Assembly (NCBI GenBank): GCA_027533105.1
Contig: JAPZTW010000002.1
Span: 248,001-312,000, forward strand
DNA: 64,000 bases
Direction of reading: 5' to 3'
Source: Sphingomonadaceae bacterium
Lineage (GTDB): Bacteria; Pseudomonadota; Alphaproteobacteria; Sphingomonadales; Sphingomonadaceae
Shown here: positions 7,341 to 16,247 of the stretch, in pieces
Position numbering within the stretch: the stretch's first letter is position 1
Layout: every line of letters begins with the position of its first letter
Position numbers and translations under genes: made by a program
Notes under the pieces: model-generated
Database searches by the model: none
Told to the model about the DNA's origin: nothing
Seen by the model: only the letters and a program-made list of their open reading frames with translations

Positions 7341-9989
7341 TCAGCCCGCCAGCACCGTCTTCGCCGCCGCAATCGCTTCCGCCGCCTTGGCACCATCCGG
7401 GCCGCCGCCCTGGGCCATGTCAGCCCGGCCACCGCCGCCCTTGCCGCCCAGCGCCTCGACCCCGGCGCGGACCAGGTCGACCGCGCTGACCTTGGCGGTC
7501 AGATCATCGGTCACCGCTGCCGCGATGCTGGCCTTGCCTTCGTTGACCGCAACGATCACCGCCACGCCCGAGCCGAGCCGGGCCTTGGCCTGATCGAGCA
7601 AGCCGCGCAGTTCCTTGGGATCGAGCCCGTCAAGCACCTGGCCGGCAAACTTGATGCCGCCCACTTCCTCGTCGGCGGCTTCGGCCTTGGCCCCGCCGCC
7701 GCCCAGCGCCAGCGCCTTCTTGGCTTCGGCCAATTCGCGTTCCAGCTTGCGCCGCTCATCGAGCAGCGCGGCCACGCGCGCTTCGACATCGTCCGGCGTG
7801 GTGCGGAGCACGGCCGCCGCGCCCTTCAGCGCGTCCTCGCGGCCCGCCAGGTAACGGAAGGCGCCCTCGCCGGTCATCGCCTCGATCCGGCGCACGCCCG
7901 AGCTTACCGCACTTTCGGACACGATCCGGAACAGGCCGATATCGCCGGTGGCGCGCACGTGGGTGCCACCGCACAGTTCGACCGAATAGGCGTGGGCTTC
8001 CTTGACCCGGCCCATCGACAGCACGCGGACCTCGTCGCCATACTTTTCGCCGAACAGCGCCATGGCCCCGGCGGCGATGGCATCGTCGGGCGACATCAGC
8101 CGGGTGACGACCGGCTCGTTGGCGCGGATCTCGGCGTTCACTTCGGCCTCGATCACGGCGACATCCTCGGCCGAGAGGGCCGTGGGGTGCGAGAAGTCGA
8201 ACCGCAGGCGATCGGCCGCGACCAGCGAGCCCTTCTGCGTCACGTGATCGCCCAGCCGATTGCGCAGCGCGGCGTGGACCAGGTGGGTGGCCGAGTGGTT
8301 GGCGCGGATCGCATCGCGGCGGGCGACATCGATATCGAGCTTGACCACGTCACCGACCTTGACCGTCCCGGCCTGAACCGTGCCGTTGTGGGCATGGAGC
8401 CGGCCGAGCGGCTTGGCAGTGTCGGAGACAGCGATGGTCAGGCCATCAGCCCCGGCAATCGTGCCGCTGTCACCGGTCTGGCCGCCGCTTTCGCCATAGA
8501 ACGGGGTCTGGTTGGTGATCACGGTCACGCTGTCGCCCGCGCTGGCGGACTGAACCTCGGCCCCGTCCTTGACCAGGGCGACGACCTGCGCCTCGCCCGT
8601 GGTGGCGGTATAGCCGGTGAACTCGGTCGCGCCGACGCGTTCGGCAATGTCGAACCACACTTCGGCATCGGCGGCCTGGCCCGAACCCTTCCAGGCGGCG
8701 CGCGCGGCGGCCTTCTGCTGGGCCATGGCGGCATCATAGCCGGCCCGGTCGATCCCGATCCCGCGCGACCGCAGCGCGTCCTCGGTCAGGTCATAGGGGA
8801 AGCCATAGGTGTCATAGAGCTTGAAGGCGGTTTCACCCGGCAGCTCGCCGCCCTCGCCCAGGCTGGCGGTCGCCTCGTCCAGCAGCTTGAGGCCATTGGC
8901 GAGCGTGCGGCGGAACTGCACTTCCTCGCGCTGCAGGGTTTCCTCGATCAGCGGCTGGGCGCGGCCGAGTTCGGGATAGGCGGCACCCATTTCCTGCACC
9001 AGCGCGGGCACCAGGCGGTGCATCAGCGGCTCCTTCGCGCCCAGCAGGTGGGCATGGCGCATGGCGCGGCGCATGATCCGGCGCAGCACATAGCCGCGCC
9101 CTTCGTTCGAAGGCAGCACGCCATCGGCCAGCAGGAAGCTGGTCGAGCGCAGGTGATCGGCGATCACGCGGTGGCTGGCCTTCTGCTCGCCCGCGGCCTT
9201 GACGCCGGTCAGGCTTTCGCTGGCAGCGATCAGCGCCTTGAAGGTATCGGTATCGTAGTTGTCGGGCACGCCCTGCATCACGGCAGCGATGCGCTCCAGC
9301 CCCATGCCGGTGTCGATCGAGGGCTTGGGCAGTTCGCCAACGATTTCGTCTGCGGCCTGCTCGAACTGCATGAAGACCAGGTTCCAGACTTCGACGAAGC
9401 GGTCGCCATCCTCGTCCGGGCTGCCCGGGGGGCCACCGAAGATATGGTCGCCGTGATCGTAGAAGATCTCGCTGCACGGCCCGCAGGGACCATCGCTGCC
9501 CATGGCCCAGAAGTTGTCCTTGGTCGGGATGCGGATGATCCGCTCTTCCGGCAGGCCGGCGATCTTGCGCCACAGGCCGAACGCCTCATCATCGGTGTGA
9601 TAGACGGTGGCGGTCAGCCGGTCCGGGTTGAGGCCCCATTCCCTGGTCAGCAGGGTCCAGGCGTGGATGATCGCCTGTTCCTTGAAATAGTCCCCGAAGC
9701 TGAAATTGCCCAGCATTTCGAAGAAGGTATGATGCCGCGCGGTATAGCCGACATTGTCGAGGTCGTTATGCTTGCCCCCGGCGCGCACGCACTTCTGGCT
9801 GGAGGTGGCGCGCGGCACGGCGCGGGTCTCCAGCCCGGTGAACACGTTCTTGAACGGCACCATCCCCGCGTTGGTGAACATCAGGGTGGGATCGTTATAG
9901 GGCACCAGCGGCGCGGACTGCACCACCTCGTGCCCGTTCGAGCCGAAGTATTCCAGGAAGGAGCGGCGGATGTCGTTGGTCGAGGTCAT
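7341..9989 (-). CDS. alaS: Alanyl-tRNA synthetase
   Basis: An 882-residue class II synthetase that charges tRNA-Ala. The order is complete: N-terminal catalytic core starting [20 protein letters not shown] with motif 2 [21 protein letters not shown]; tRNA-recognition region; editing domain with zinc-type [13 protein letters not shown] (HxxxH near residue 565) and CGGTH (near 674); and a C-terminal C-Ala domain with a coiled coil ([15 protein letters not shown]) and the glycine-rich [16 protein letters not shown] end. The ATG at 9989 gives the standard N-terminus. It is a lone gene convergent with the antiporter. Confidence 0.98.
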   Translation of the reverse strand: MTSTNDIRRSFLEYFGSNGHEVVQSAPLVPYNDPTLMFTNAGMVPFKNVFTGLETRAVPRATSSQKCVRAGGKHNDLDNVGYTARHHTFFEMLGNFSFGDYFKEQAIIHAWTLLTREWGLNPDRLTATVYHTDDEAFGLWRKIAGLPEERIIRIPTKDNFWAMGSDGPCGPCSEIFYDHGDHIFGGPPGSPDEDGDRFVEVWNLVFMQFEQAADEIVGELPKPSIDTGMGLERIAAVMQGVPDNYDTDTFKALIAASESLTGVKAAGEQKASHRVIADHLRSTSFLLADGVLPSNEGRGYVLRRIMRRAMRHAHLLGAKEPLMHRLVPALVQEMGAAYPELGRAQPLIEETLQREEVQFRRTLANGLKLLDEATASLGEGGELPGETAFKLYDTYGFPYDLTEDALRSRGIGIDRAGYDAAMAQQKAAARAAWKGSGQAADAEVWFDIAERVGATEFTGYTATTGEAQVVALVKDGAEVQSASAGDSVTVITNQTPFYGESGGQTGDSGTIAGADGLTIAVSDTAKPLGRLHAHNGTVQAGTVKVGDVVKLDIDVARRDAIRANHSATHLVHAALRNRLGDHVTQKGSLVAADRLRFDFSHPTALSAEDVAVIEAEVNAEIRANEPVVTRLMSPDDAIAAGAMALFGEKYGDEVRVLSMGRVKEAHAYSVELCGGTHVRATGDIGLFRIVSESAVSSGVRRIEAMTGEGAFRYLAGREDALKGAAAVLRTTPDDVEARVAALLDERRKLERELAEAKKALALGGGGAKAEAADEEVGGIKFAGQVLDGLDPKELRGLLDQAKARLGSGVAVIVAVNEGKASIAAAVTDDLTAKVSAVDLVRAGVEALGGKGGGGRADMAQGGGPDGAKAAEAIAAAKTVLAG

Positions 9990-10059
9990 AGCGCCCCGGC
10001 CCTAGGACAAGCGCGGTTTTCCGGCAAGCGCGAAGGCACGATCCGATTGATCGGATGGA

Positions 10060-10878
10060 TCAATCAGTCGAGGCCGTAACCAGCCAGGCCGCTGCCGCCA
10101 TCGCCACCAGGTTATCGCTGCGATGCCGCTCCAGCCACTCGGCGATCTGTTCCTCCGCCGCGCGCAGGGCATCGCCTTCCAGGCTGCGCAGATAGGGCGC
10201 GGCCGGACCGATCCGGCGGAACAGGTTGAGCGCATCGCTGACCGGATCATCGCCCACCCCGGCGACATAGGCGAAATCGACCGCTTCGAAGGCGATGTCC
10301 CGCCAACCCGCCGCCGCGAGGATCGATTCGACATGGCCAGGATCGGCAAAGGCAAAGGGCCCCGGCGCGGTCGGATTCGATGATGGTGGCAGGCCCAGCA
10401 ATTCGGCAAGGCCCGCCGCCCAGGCATTCTCGCGCGGGGCGCGAAAGCAGCTGAAAAGCAGCCGCGCGGACGGTGCGGCCAGGAACCGCAGATTGGCAAA
10501 GGCGGCCACGGGATCGGCAAAGAACATCACCCCATGGCGCGATACGATCAGCTCCGGTGCGAATCCCGGCTCGCGCCAGTGCCCGGCATCGGCTTCGACA
10601 AAGCGGACATTGCCGAGCTGCGCCGCGCGGGCCTGCGCCACCGCAATCAGATCGTGCGAGATATCGACGCCCAACACTTGCGCTGCCGGATGCTGCCGGG
10701 CGAGCGCCAGCGAAAGCTCGCCCGCGCCGCAGCCGACATCGAGCACGGCCTTGTCGACCAGGGGCCGGGCCCGTTCCAGCAGCGTGTGCGTGAGCCCGGC
10801 AAAGGCGCGGTCGGTCAGCGCATAGTTCTGCGCCCAGCTGCGCCCGACCTGCGAGCGCCAGTCCATCTCGGTCGTCAT
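10060..10878 (-). CDS. Class I SAM-dependent methyltransferase
   Basis: A 272-residue protein with a Rossmann methyltransferase core. Motif I is VLDVGCGAGELSLAL (about residues 45-59), motif II is VLGVDIS, and a later FVEADAGHW segment probably contacts the adenine. The C-terminal half (SFRAPRENAWAAGL, ADPGHVESILAAAGW) resembles ubiquinone/menaquinone-type and small-molecule methyltransferases. Nothing in the sequence or neighbours fixes a substrate. It lies upstream of alaS on the same strand with a gap of about 70 bp and may be co-transcribed with it. Confidence 0.82.
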   Translation of the reverse strand: MTTEMDWRSQVGRSWAQNYALTDRAFAGLTHTLLERARPLVDKAVLDVGCGAGELSLALARQHPAAQVLGVDISHDLIAVAQARAAQLGNVRFVEADAGHWREPGFAPELIVSRHGVMFFADPVAAFANLRFLAAPSARLLFSCFRAPRENAWAAGLAELLGLPPSSNPTAPGPFAFADPGHVESILAAAGWRDIAFEAVDFAYVAGVGDDPVSDALNLFRRIGPAAPYLRSLEGDALRAAEEQIAEWLERHRSDNLVAMAAAAWLVTASTD

Positions 10879-10945
10879 GGGCCAAGGCTAGGTCGGTCCG
10901 CGCGCTGGCACAACAGCGAAGTCGCGGGCCGATGGCGAAGCCAGC

Positions 10946-11755
10946 CTAGCGCCGGTTGCGCGCGGCCAGCGCGGCCACTTCGCGCAGCAGCTTGGCGGCA
11001 AGGATCGCCGTGCGATCATGCGCATCGAAGCGGGGGTTCAGTTCAACAATGTCGGCGGCCACCACCGGTGCGGTCTGGCGGCGCAGCACGGCCAGCACTT
11101 CGCGCGTGGTCAGGCCGCCCGGCTCGGGATGCGACACGCCGGGCGCCTCGGACGGGTCGATCCCGTCAAGATCGATGCTGAGGTAAAGCGGGCCGGCAAG
11201 AACCGGCACGCTGTCCGGCGTAAAGTCCGCCAGCGGCACGATCTCCACGCCAAACCGCTCGGCCTGTTCGCGGCAATGGCGGTTCAATGTGCGGATGCCG
11301 ACCTGGACCAGCCGCGTGGCAAGCCCCGCTTCCATGATCCGCGCAAAGGGCGAGGCATGGCTGCGCGGATTGCCCTCGAACAGGTCATAAAGATCGGGAT
11401 GGGCATCGAAGTGGAGGATCGTGACGGGCCCATGCTGCGCGGCGACAGCTTCGACGATCGGGAAAGTGACGGCATGATCGCCGCCCAGCAGCAAGGGAAT
11501 CGCTCCGGCAGCAAGGCTGGCGGCGACACCAGTGCGGATCAGGGCATCGTCAGTCGGCGCCTCGGTCAGCGGTAGATCGCCGCGATCCTCGAGCAGGAAA
11601 TCGTGGCCGATCTCCTGCCCGTCCTCGCAGGCCAGGTTGCCGCGATCGGACCACAGCGCGGCCCGGATTGCGGGCGGGGCCAGGGCAGGCCCGCGCTCGA
11701 ACGAGGAATTGCGGTCGGTCGGCAGGCCGATCAGGTGAAACGTGGGCTTGGTCAT
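10946..11755 (-). CDS. Arginase/agmatinase family ureohydrolase
   Basis: A 269-residue binuclear manganese hydrolase. The three metal motifs are visible: LLLGGDHAVTFP (GGDH), LHFDAHPDLYD (DAHxD) and LSIDLDGIDPSEAPGVSHPEPGG (SxDxDxxDP). The last motif with GVSHPEPGG favours arginase-type members over agmatinase, but formiminoglutamase-like activity cannot be excluded. It would act in the cytoplasm on arginine or another guanidino compound. It is preceded on the same strand by a lipoprotein gene with a gap of about 80 bp. Confidence 0.85.
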   Translation of the reverse strand: MTKPTFHLIGLPTDRNSSFERGPALAPPAIRAALWSDRGNLACEDGQEIGHDFLLEDRGDLPLTEAPTDDALIRTGVAASLAAGAIPLLLGGDHAVTFPIVEAVAAQHGPVTILHFDAHPDLYDLFEGNPRSHASPFARIMEAGLATRLVQVGIRTLNRHCREQAERFGVEIVPLADFTPDSVPVLAGPLYLSIDLDGIDPSEAPGVSHPEPGGLTTREVLAVLRRQTAPVVAADIVELNPRFDAHDRTAILAAKLLREVAALAARNRR

Positions 11756-11838
11756 GCCGCTGTTCCGACCCGACCGGACCGGGCGCTGTCAAGCACCTTC
11801 GGGTGACTGACAGCGCCGGTTCGGAGTGGCTTGGCCGC

Positions 11839-12501
11839 TCAGCTCTTGGGCGGCTCGGCCGGTGTGGCTGGCGCGGCGACCGTCGCTTCGGCAGCCGGTG
11901 CCGCAGCAGGCGCAGCCGGCGCGGCTGGTGTAGCGGCGGCAGGGGCGGCGACTGGTGCGGCGGCCGGGGCGGCGGGCGCAGCCGGGGCGACCGGCTCCCA
12001 GGTGCCAGGCTCACCGACCATGTCCTTGCCCAGCGATTCATTGAGATCGCCGCGGACCTTGTCGTTGTGGGCCGCAATCGTCGAGATGACCTTGCCCTTC
12101 TTGGTGAGCAGTTCTGGCTCACCCGCTTCGCCATCCTTGATCAGGCGGACCTTGACCGGATTGGGATAGAGGTGATTGGTCGATCCGTTGGCGCCATCGA
12201 CGACGCCGCCGATCAGGCCACCCAACAGGACATTGCCGGCAACCGCGCCGCCAGTGCGGCTTTGCACCAGCACATAGGCCGAGCGGTAACCGGGAGCCGC
12301 GAAATCGACGCGGAAATCGCGGCGGCGCTTCATGTCGAGCTTGCACGGGGCAACGCAGGTGATGCCCGTGCTGATCTTCACCGTTGTCTGCTTGGCGTTG
12401 CTGTCGAACTTGATATCCTGGCTGGTGCCGTTAATCACGGTGGCACAGCCCGACAGCAGAACCGCCGCAAATGCGGCGGCAACAAATTGATTTACCTTCA
12501 T
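11839..12501 (-). CDS. Lipoprotein with Ala/Pro-rich tail
   Basis: A 220-residue predicted outer-membrane or periplasmic lipoprotein. It has a type II signal peptide with lipobox LLSGC and Cys19 as the first mature residue. The middle (INGTSQDIKFDSNAKQTTVKISTG, then CVAPCKLDMKRRRDF) looks like the 'translation initiation factor 2'-misnamed lipoprotein family with a PEGA-like surface. A hydrophobic glycine-rich segment VLLGGLIGGVVDG follows. The last 60 residues are almost only Ala and Pro, likely a flexible spacer. The ATG at 12501 has GGGGG upstream; the frame continues to 12606 without a signal sequence. Confidence 0.75.
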   Translation of the reverse strand: MKVNQFVAAAFAAVLLSGCATVINGTSQDIKFDSNAKQTTVKISTGITCVAPCKLDMKRRRDFRVDFAAPGYRSAYVLVQSRTGGAVAGNVLLGGLIGGVVDGANGSTNHLYPNPVKVRLIKDGEAGEPELLTKKGKVISTIAAHNDKVRGDLNESLGKDMVGEPGTWEPVAPAAPAAPAAAPVAAPAAATPAAPAAPAAAPAAEATVAAPATPAEPPKS

Positions 12502-12572
12502 TGATACCCCCCCGGTTAGAAGCCCTAGGCTAGGTATGTCCACGGGAGTGTCAAGCGGTTCCGGAGTGGGCA

Positions 12573-12617
12573 CAAAAAAGACCGGCGCGGGGCCTTGATG
12601 GCTCACCGCGCCGGTCC
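12573..12617 (-). terminator. Rho-independent terminator of recA
   Basis: The inverted repeat ACCGGCGCGG (12581-12590) / CCGCGCCGGT (12606-12615) has an A-run on the plus strand at 12573-12579. Leftward transcripts from recA therefore end in a U-run. Confidence 0.85.
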
Positions 12618-12673
12618 TGTTTCGTGGAGGGTGCCCGGGGTATTGGGGATGCAGGCACCCTCCCCTGGGAAGA

Positions 12674-13741
12674 TTACATGTCGTCGTCCGCGTCCGGACC
12701 CGTCATCATCTCCCCGGCAAGACCATCGGTCTGGCTGCGGATGGCAGCCTCCAGCCGGTCGCAAACTTCGGGATTTTCCTTGAGGTAGGTCTTGGCGTTC
12801 TCACGCCCCTGGCCGATCCGGATCGAATCGTAGGAGAACCAGGCGCCGCTCTTCTCGACCAGGCCGGCCTTGACGCCGAGGTCGAGGATTTCGCCAATCT
12901 TGGAAATGCCCTCGCCATACATGATGTCGAATTCGACCTGCTTGAACGGCGGGGCGACCTTGTTCTTGACCACCTTCACGCGGGTCGCGTTGCCGACAAT
13001 ATCGTCGCGATCCTTGATCTGGCCGGTGCGGCGGATGTCGAGCCGGACCGAGGCGTAGAACTTCAGCGCATTGCCGCCGGTGGTGGTTTCCGGGTTGCCG
13101 TACATCACCCCGATCTTCATGCGCAGCTGGTTGATGAAGATCACCATGCAGCGCGAGCGGCTGATCGAGCCGGTGAGCTTGCGCAGCGACTGGCTCATCA
13201 GGCGGGCCTGGAGGCCGACGTGGCTATCGCCCATCTCGCCCTCGATTTCGGCCCGCGGCACCAGCGCGGCGACCGAATCGACCACCAGCACGTCGATCGC
13301 GTTCGAGCGGACCAGGGTGTCGGTGATTTCCAGCGCCTGCTCACCGGTATCGGGCTGCGAGACGATCAGCTCGTCGATGTTGACGCCCAGCTTCTTCGCA
13401 TAGACCGGATCGAGCGCGTGTTCGGCGTCGATGAAGGCGGCCGTCCCGCCGCTCTTCTGCGCTTCAGCGATGACGTGGAGCGCCAGCGTGGTCTTGCCCG
13501 AGCTTTCCGGACCATAGACTTCGATCACCCGGCCACGCGGCAGGCCGCCGATGCCCAGGGCAATGTCGAGGCCGAGCGAGCCGGTGGAAATCGCCTCGAC
13601 CTCCATCGTTTCCTTCGAGCCCAGCTTCATCGCGCTGCCCTTGCCAAACGCGCGATCGATCTGGGCCAGCGCCGCTTCCAGCGCCTTCTGACGATCCATG
13701 TTGTCCTTGCCTTCCTGAATCAGCTTGAGCTGCGCACCCAT
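12674..13741 (-). CDS. recA: Recombinase RecA
   Basis: A 355-residue RecA, the DNA strand-exchange protein and co-protease for LexA. Walker [15 protein letters not shown] lies near residue 75-85, Walker B is [12 protein letters not shown], and the DNA-binding loop L2 is [26 protein letters not shown]. The acidic tail TGPDADDDM is typical. AAGGGG precedes the ATG at a normal distance. Two alphaproteobacterial LexA boxes lie upstream (13814-13845), so SOS control is expected. It is a single-gene unit closed by a terminator. Confidence 0.98.
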   Translation of the reverse strand: MGAQLKLIQEGKDNMDRQKALEAALAQIDRAFGKGSAMKLGSKETMEVEAISTGSLGLDIALGIGGLPRGRVIEVYGPESSGKTTLALHVIAEAQKSGGTAAFIDAEHALDPVYAKKLGVNIDELIVSQPDTGEQALEITDTLVRSNAIDVLVVDSVAALVPRAEIEGEMGDSHVGLQARLMSQSLRKLTGSISRSRCMVIFINQLRMKIGVMYGNPETTTGGNALKFYASVRLDIRRTGQIKDRDDIVGNATRVKVVKNKVAPPFKQVEFDIMYGEGISKIGEILDLGVKAGLVEKSGAWFSYDSIRIGQGRENAKTYLKENPEVCDRLEAAIRSQTDGLAGEMMTGPDADDDM

Positions 13742-13813
13742 TGTTCATCCCCTTGCCTAATCAGCCGACCAAGGAGGTCAACTGCGACTCGGTGTACCCA
13801 ATTTGTTCCATGA

Positions 13814-13845
13814 GAACAAGTAGGGAACTGGAACATTTTTAGAAC
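13814..13845 (-). promoter_or_regulatory. Tandem LexA (SOS) boxes upstream of recA
   Basis: On the plus strand GAAC-N7-GAAC occurs twice, at 13814-13828 and 13831-13845. Read on the recA strand each is GTTC-N7-GTTC, the direct-repeat LexA operator of Alphaproteobacteria. They lie 73-104 bp before the recA start codon. Two adjacent full boxes suggest tight repression. Confidence 0.88.
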
Positions 13846-13895
13846 GCCGCTGTTCGCGTGTATTTTCAATGACCTATAATGGGTCGCCGGTGGTT

Positions 13896-14288
13896 CTAGC
13901 GGGGCTTGAACGCTCCGCGCAACAGGCCGAGCAAGCCAATTGTGGAAAGGCCGATCACGATCACCGCCACGTTGATCCCGCCGACCGCCAGTTCGGTACC
14001 ATCGGCATGGCGCATGGTCCCGCCATAGAGCGGCGAAAGCGCCAGGGCGACGAGGAACCCGAGGCACTGGACCAGCCCGATTCCGCAAGCGAGCCGCTCC
14101 AGCCCGCGGCGCCAGGCCAGCCAGAAGGCGAGCAGACCCAGCGCGCTGTTGGGGATCAGTTGCCAGACCTCGTGCAGGCGCGCGTGGCCCGGCCAGGCGG
14201 GGTTGAACACGTGGGTCGGCCCCACTTCCAGGATCGGAACCAGCACGGTCACGGGGGCAAGGCACAGGGCGAGCCAGAACAGGCGCAT
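13896..14288 (-). CDS. Small integral membrane protein
   Basis: A 130-residue hydrophobic protein with about four membrane helices (residues 2-20, 45-62, 68-88, 105-125). No catalytic motif is visible and I do not assign a function. It begins at the ATG at 14288; an extra TTG two codons upstream is less likely. It is divergent from the TetR gene, and the shared 70-bp gap holds a palindromic operator, so this is the probable target of the repressor. By that context it may be an efflux or membrane-stress protein, but that is inference. Confidence 0.65.
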   Translation of the reverse strand: MRLFWLALCLAPVTVLVPILEVGPTHVFNPAWPGHARLHEVWQLIPNSALGLLAFWLAWRRGLERLACGIGLVQCLGFLVALALSPLYGGTMRHADGTELAVGGINVAVIVIGLSTIGLLGLLRGAFKPR

Positions 14289-14336
14289 CGGCAATCCTTC
14301 CTACGATCAGCCACGCCCAGACCGTTGACCTTGACG

Positions 14337-14351
14337 GTTGACAGTGTCAAC
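14337..14351. promoter_or_regulatory. Palindromic operator of the TetR regulator
   Basis: GTTGACA-G-TGTCAAC is a perfect 15-bp palindrome 7 bp before the tetR start codon and about 50 bp before the divergent membrane gene. It embeds a TTGACA -35-like hexamer, so binding would block transcription. Part of the motif (GTTGACC, TTGACGG) recurs just upstream. Confidence 0.65.
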
Positions 14352-14358
14352 TAGTCGC

Positions 14359-14964
14359 ATGGTACGGGGACATCGACGCAGGGCCGAAGGGCCGACCGGG
14401 CTGGGGCTCAATCTGCTGCTGGCCGCGCGCGGCCTGCTGGATGCGGAAGGGATCGAAGGCGTCACCATTCGCGCCTGCGCGCGGGCAACCGGGGTTTCGC
14501 ACGCCGCCCCGGCCAAGCACTTTGCCGACCGGCGCGCCCTGCTGACTGCCCTCGCCATCGATTGCATGGCCGACCTCGACCGGGATATCCAGCGCTGCTG
14601 CGAACAGGCCGACGAGACCCCGCGCGAGCAGCTGGCGGCGATCATCGATGCCAGCGTCGGCTATGCGCTGGTTCACCCCAACCGCTACCGGCTGATGTGG
14701 CGGACCGACCTGCTGGCGGGCGACCATCCCGAACTCGACGCGCTGACCTGGCGGATCTTCGAACGGATCGGAGGAATCGTCGACAGCCTGCCGCAGCGGG
14801 CCAGCGGGATCACCCGCGACACCCGGATCATCGCGATCTGCTCGATGATCCATGGCTATATCTCGATGCGGATCGACCGCAATTTCCGCCCGGCCAGCGA
14901 CGAGGCGGCACCGCGTCCGCGCCACCTGGCCCTGGTCGACCTGCTGCTGGCGGGAGAGCATTGA
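14359..14964 (+). CDS. TetR/AcrR family transcriptional regulator
   Basis: A 201-residue repressor with an N-terminal helix-turn-helix (about residues 20-60, with VTIRACARATGVSHAAPAKHFADRRALL) and an all-helical ligand domain resembling the WHG/TetR_C_33 type (HPNRYRLMWRTDLL). The ATG at 14359 is chosen because the upstream TTG at 14338 falls inside the palindromic operator. It probably represses itself and the divergent membrane gene. The FAD monooxygenase starts 57 bp after its end and could share its transcript. Confidence 0.85.
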   Translation: MVRGHRRRAEGPTGLGLNLLLAARGLLDAEGIEGVTIRACARATGVSHAAPAKHFADRRALLTALAIDCMADLDRDIQRCCEQADETPREQLAAIIDASVGYALVHPNRYRLMWRTDLLAGDHPELDALTWRIFERIGGIVDSLPQRASGITRDTRIIAICSMIHGYISMRIDRNFRPASDEAAPRPRHLALVDLLLAGEH

Positions 14965-15020
14965 CCGCACAGGGAAATCCGCATAGCACCCGCGCGCGAA
15001 CAAGGCTATCCAGAGCGCCG

Positions 15021-16247
15021 ATGCAGGGGTTCGAGATCGCGATTGCCGGATGCGGACCGGCCGGGCTGGCGGCGGCGCTGCTGCTGGCCCGCGCGGGCCA
15101 TCATGTTACCCTGTTCGACCGCTTTCCCGAGCCGCGCCCGCTCGGTTCGGGGCTGATGCTGCAGCCCAGCGGTATGGCCGTGCTGGCGCAGTTGGGCCTG
15201 GCCGAAGCGGTCGTCGCGCGCGGCGCGCCGATCGAACGGCTGCTGGGCCACTCGGCCACAGGCCGGACCGTGCTGGATGCCCGCTATGCCGATCTGCCCG
15301 GGCCGACCAGCCTGGGCCTGGGCATTCACCGCGCCAGCCTGTTCGACGTGCTCTACGAGGCGGTCCGGGCGGCCGGTGTGACGATCCATCCCGATCACGC
15401 CGTGACCGGCAGCCACCCCACCGCAGCCGGGCGGATGCTGCACTTCGAGCGGCAGGGCGATCTTGGCCCGTTCGACCTGGTGATCGATGCCCTGGGGCTG
15501 CACACCACGCTGGCCCCGGAATGCGGGCGGATGCTGCCCTATGGCGCGCTATGGGCCAGCCTGCCCTGGCCCGAACATGGCCCGTTCGACCGGCGCCGGC
15601 TGGAGCAGCGCTATCGCGCGGCGCGCGAGATGGTGGGCGTCCTGCCCACCGGCCAGCGGGCCGGCCAGGGCGAGGAACTGTCGCTGTTCTGGTCGCTGCG
15701 CACCGATGCCCATGCGCGGTGGCTCGATCGCGGGCTGGAAGCCTGGCGGGATGAAGTTGTGGCGCTCTGGCCGGATTGCGCCGAACTGGTGGCGCAGATC
15801 ACCGATCCCGGCCAACTGACCATGGCCCGCTATGCCCACCGTGCCCTGCCCGCCCCGGCGCAGGACCGGCTGGTCCACATCGGCGATGCCTGGCACACGG
15901 CCAGCCCGCAGCTGGGCCAGGGGGCCAACATGGCCCTGCTCGATGCCATGGCCGTGGCCCGCGCGGTGGAACTGACCCGCGATCCGCGCGCCGTGCCCGA
16001 CATGGCGATCCACCTGCGCCGCTGGCACGTCGAGCTCTATCAGGCGGCCACCGCCTTCTTCACCCCGCTGTACCAGTCCGATGCAGAGGGCCCCGCCCTG
16101 CTGCGTGACCTGGCCTTTGCCCCAGCCTCGCAGTTCTGGCCGGGCAAGCAGGTCCAGGCGCTGATCATGAGCGGCCTGCTGGGCAATCCGCTGGGCATGC
16201 TGGGGCTGGACCGGGTGGACTATGCCGAACTGCTGGCGACAGCCTAG
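15021..16247 (+). CDS. FAD-dependent monooxygenase (PHBH/UbiH fold)
   Basis: A 408-residue class A flavin monooxygenase. The dinucleotide-binding IAIAGCGPAGLAAALLLARAGHHVTLFDR is at the N-terminus. LVIDALG stands where the second nucleotide motif is expected. VHIGDAWHTASPQLGQGANMALLDA near residue 285-310 is the FAD ribityl-binding GD motif. Such enzymes hydroxylate aromatic or similar substrates using NAD(P)H and O2; the substrate is not evident. ATG 15021 follows a gap of about 55 bp after tetR. The stop overlaps the convergent cckA stop by 3 bp. Confidence 0.85.
   Translation: MQGFEIAIAGCGPAGLAAALLLARAGHHVTLFDRFPEPRPLGSGLMLQPSGMAVLAQLGLAEAVVARGAPIERLLGHSATGRTVLDARYADLPGPTSLGLGIHRASLFDVLYEAVRAAGVTIHPDHAVTGSHPTAAGRMLHFERQGDLGPFDLVIDALGLHTTLAPECGRMLPYGALWASLPWPEHGPFDRRRLEQRYRAAREMVGVLPTGQRAGQGEELSLFWSLRTDAHARWLDRGLEAWRDEVVALWPDCAELVAQITDPGQLTMARYAHRALPAPAQDRLVHIGDAWHTASPQLGQGANMALLDAMAVARAVELTRDPRAVPDMAIHLRRWHVELYQAATAFFTPLYQSDAEGPALLRDLAFAPASQFWPGKQVQALIMSGLLGNPLGMLGLDRVDYAELLATA

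Noticed and set aside
13771..13780. AAGGAGGTCA, a perfect Shine-Dalgarno sequence on the plus strand upstream of recA
   Set aside because: No start codon with a usable frame follows within range, and it lies within the recA leader on the opposite strand.
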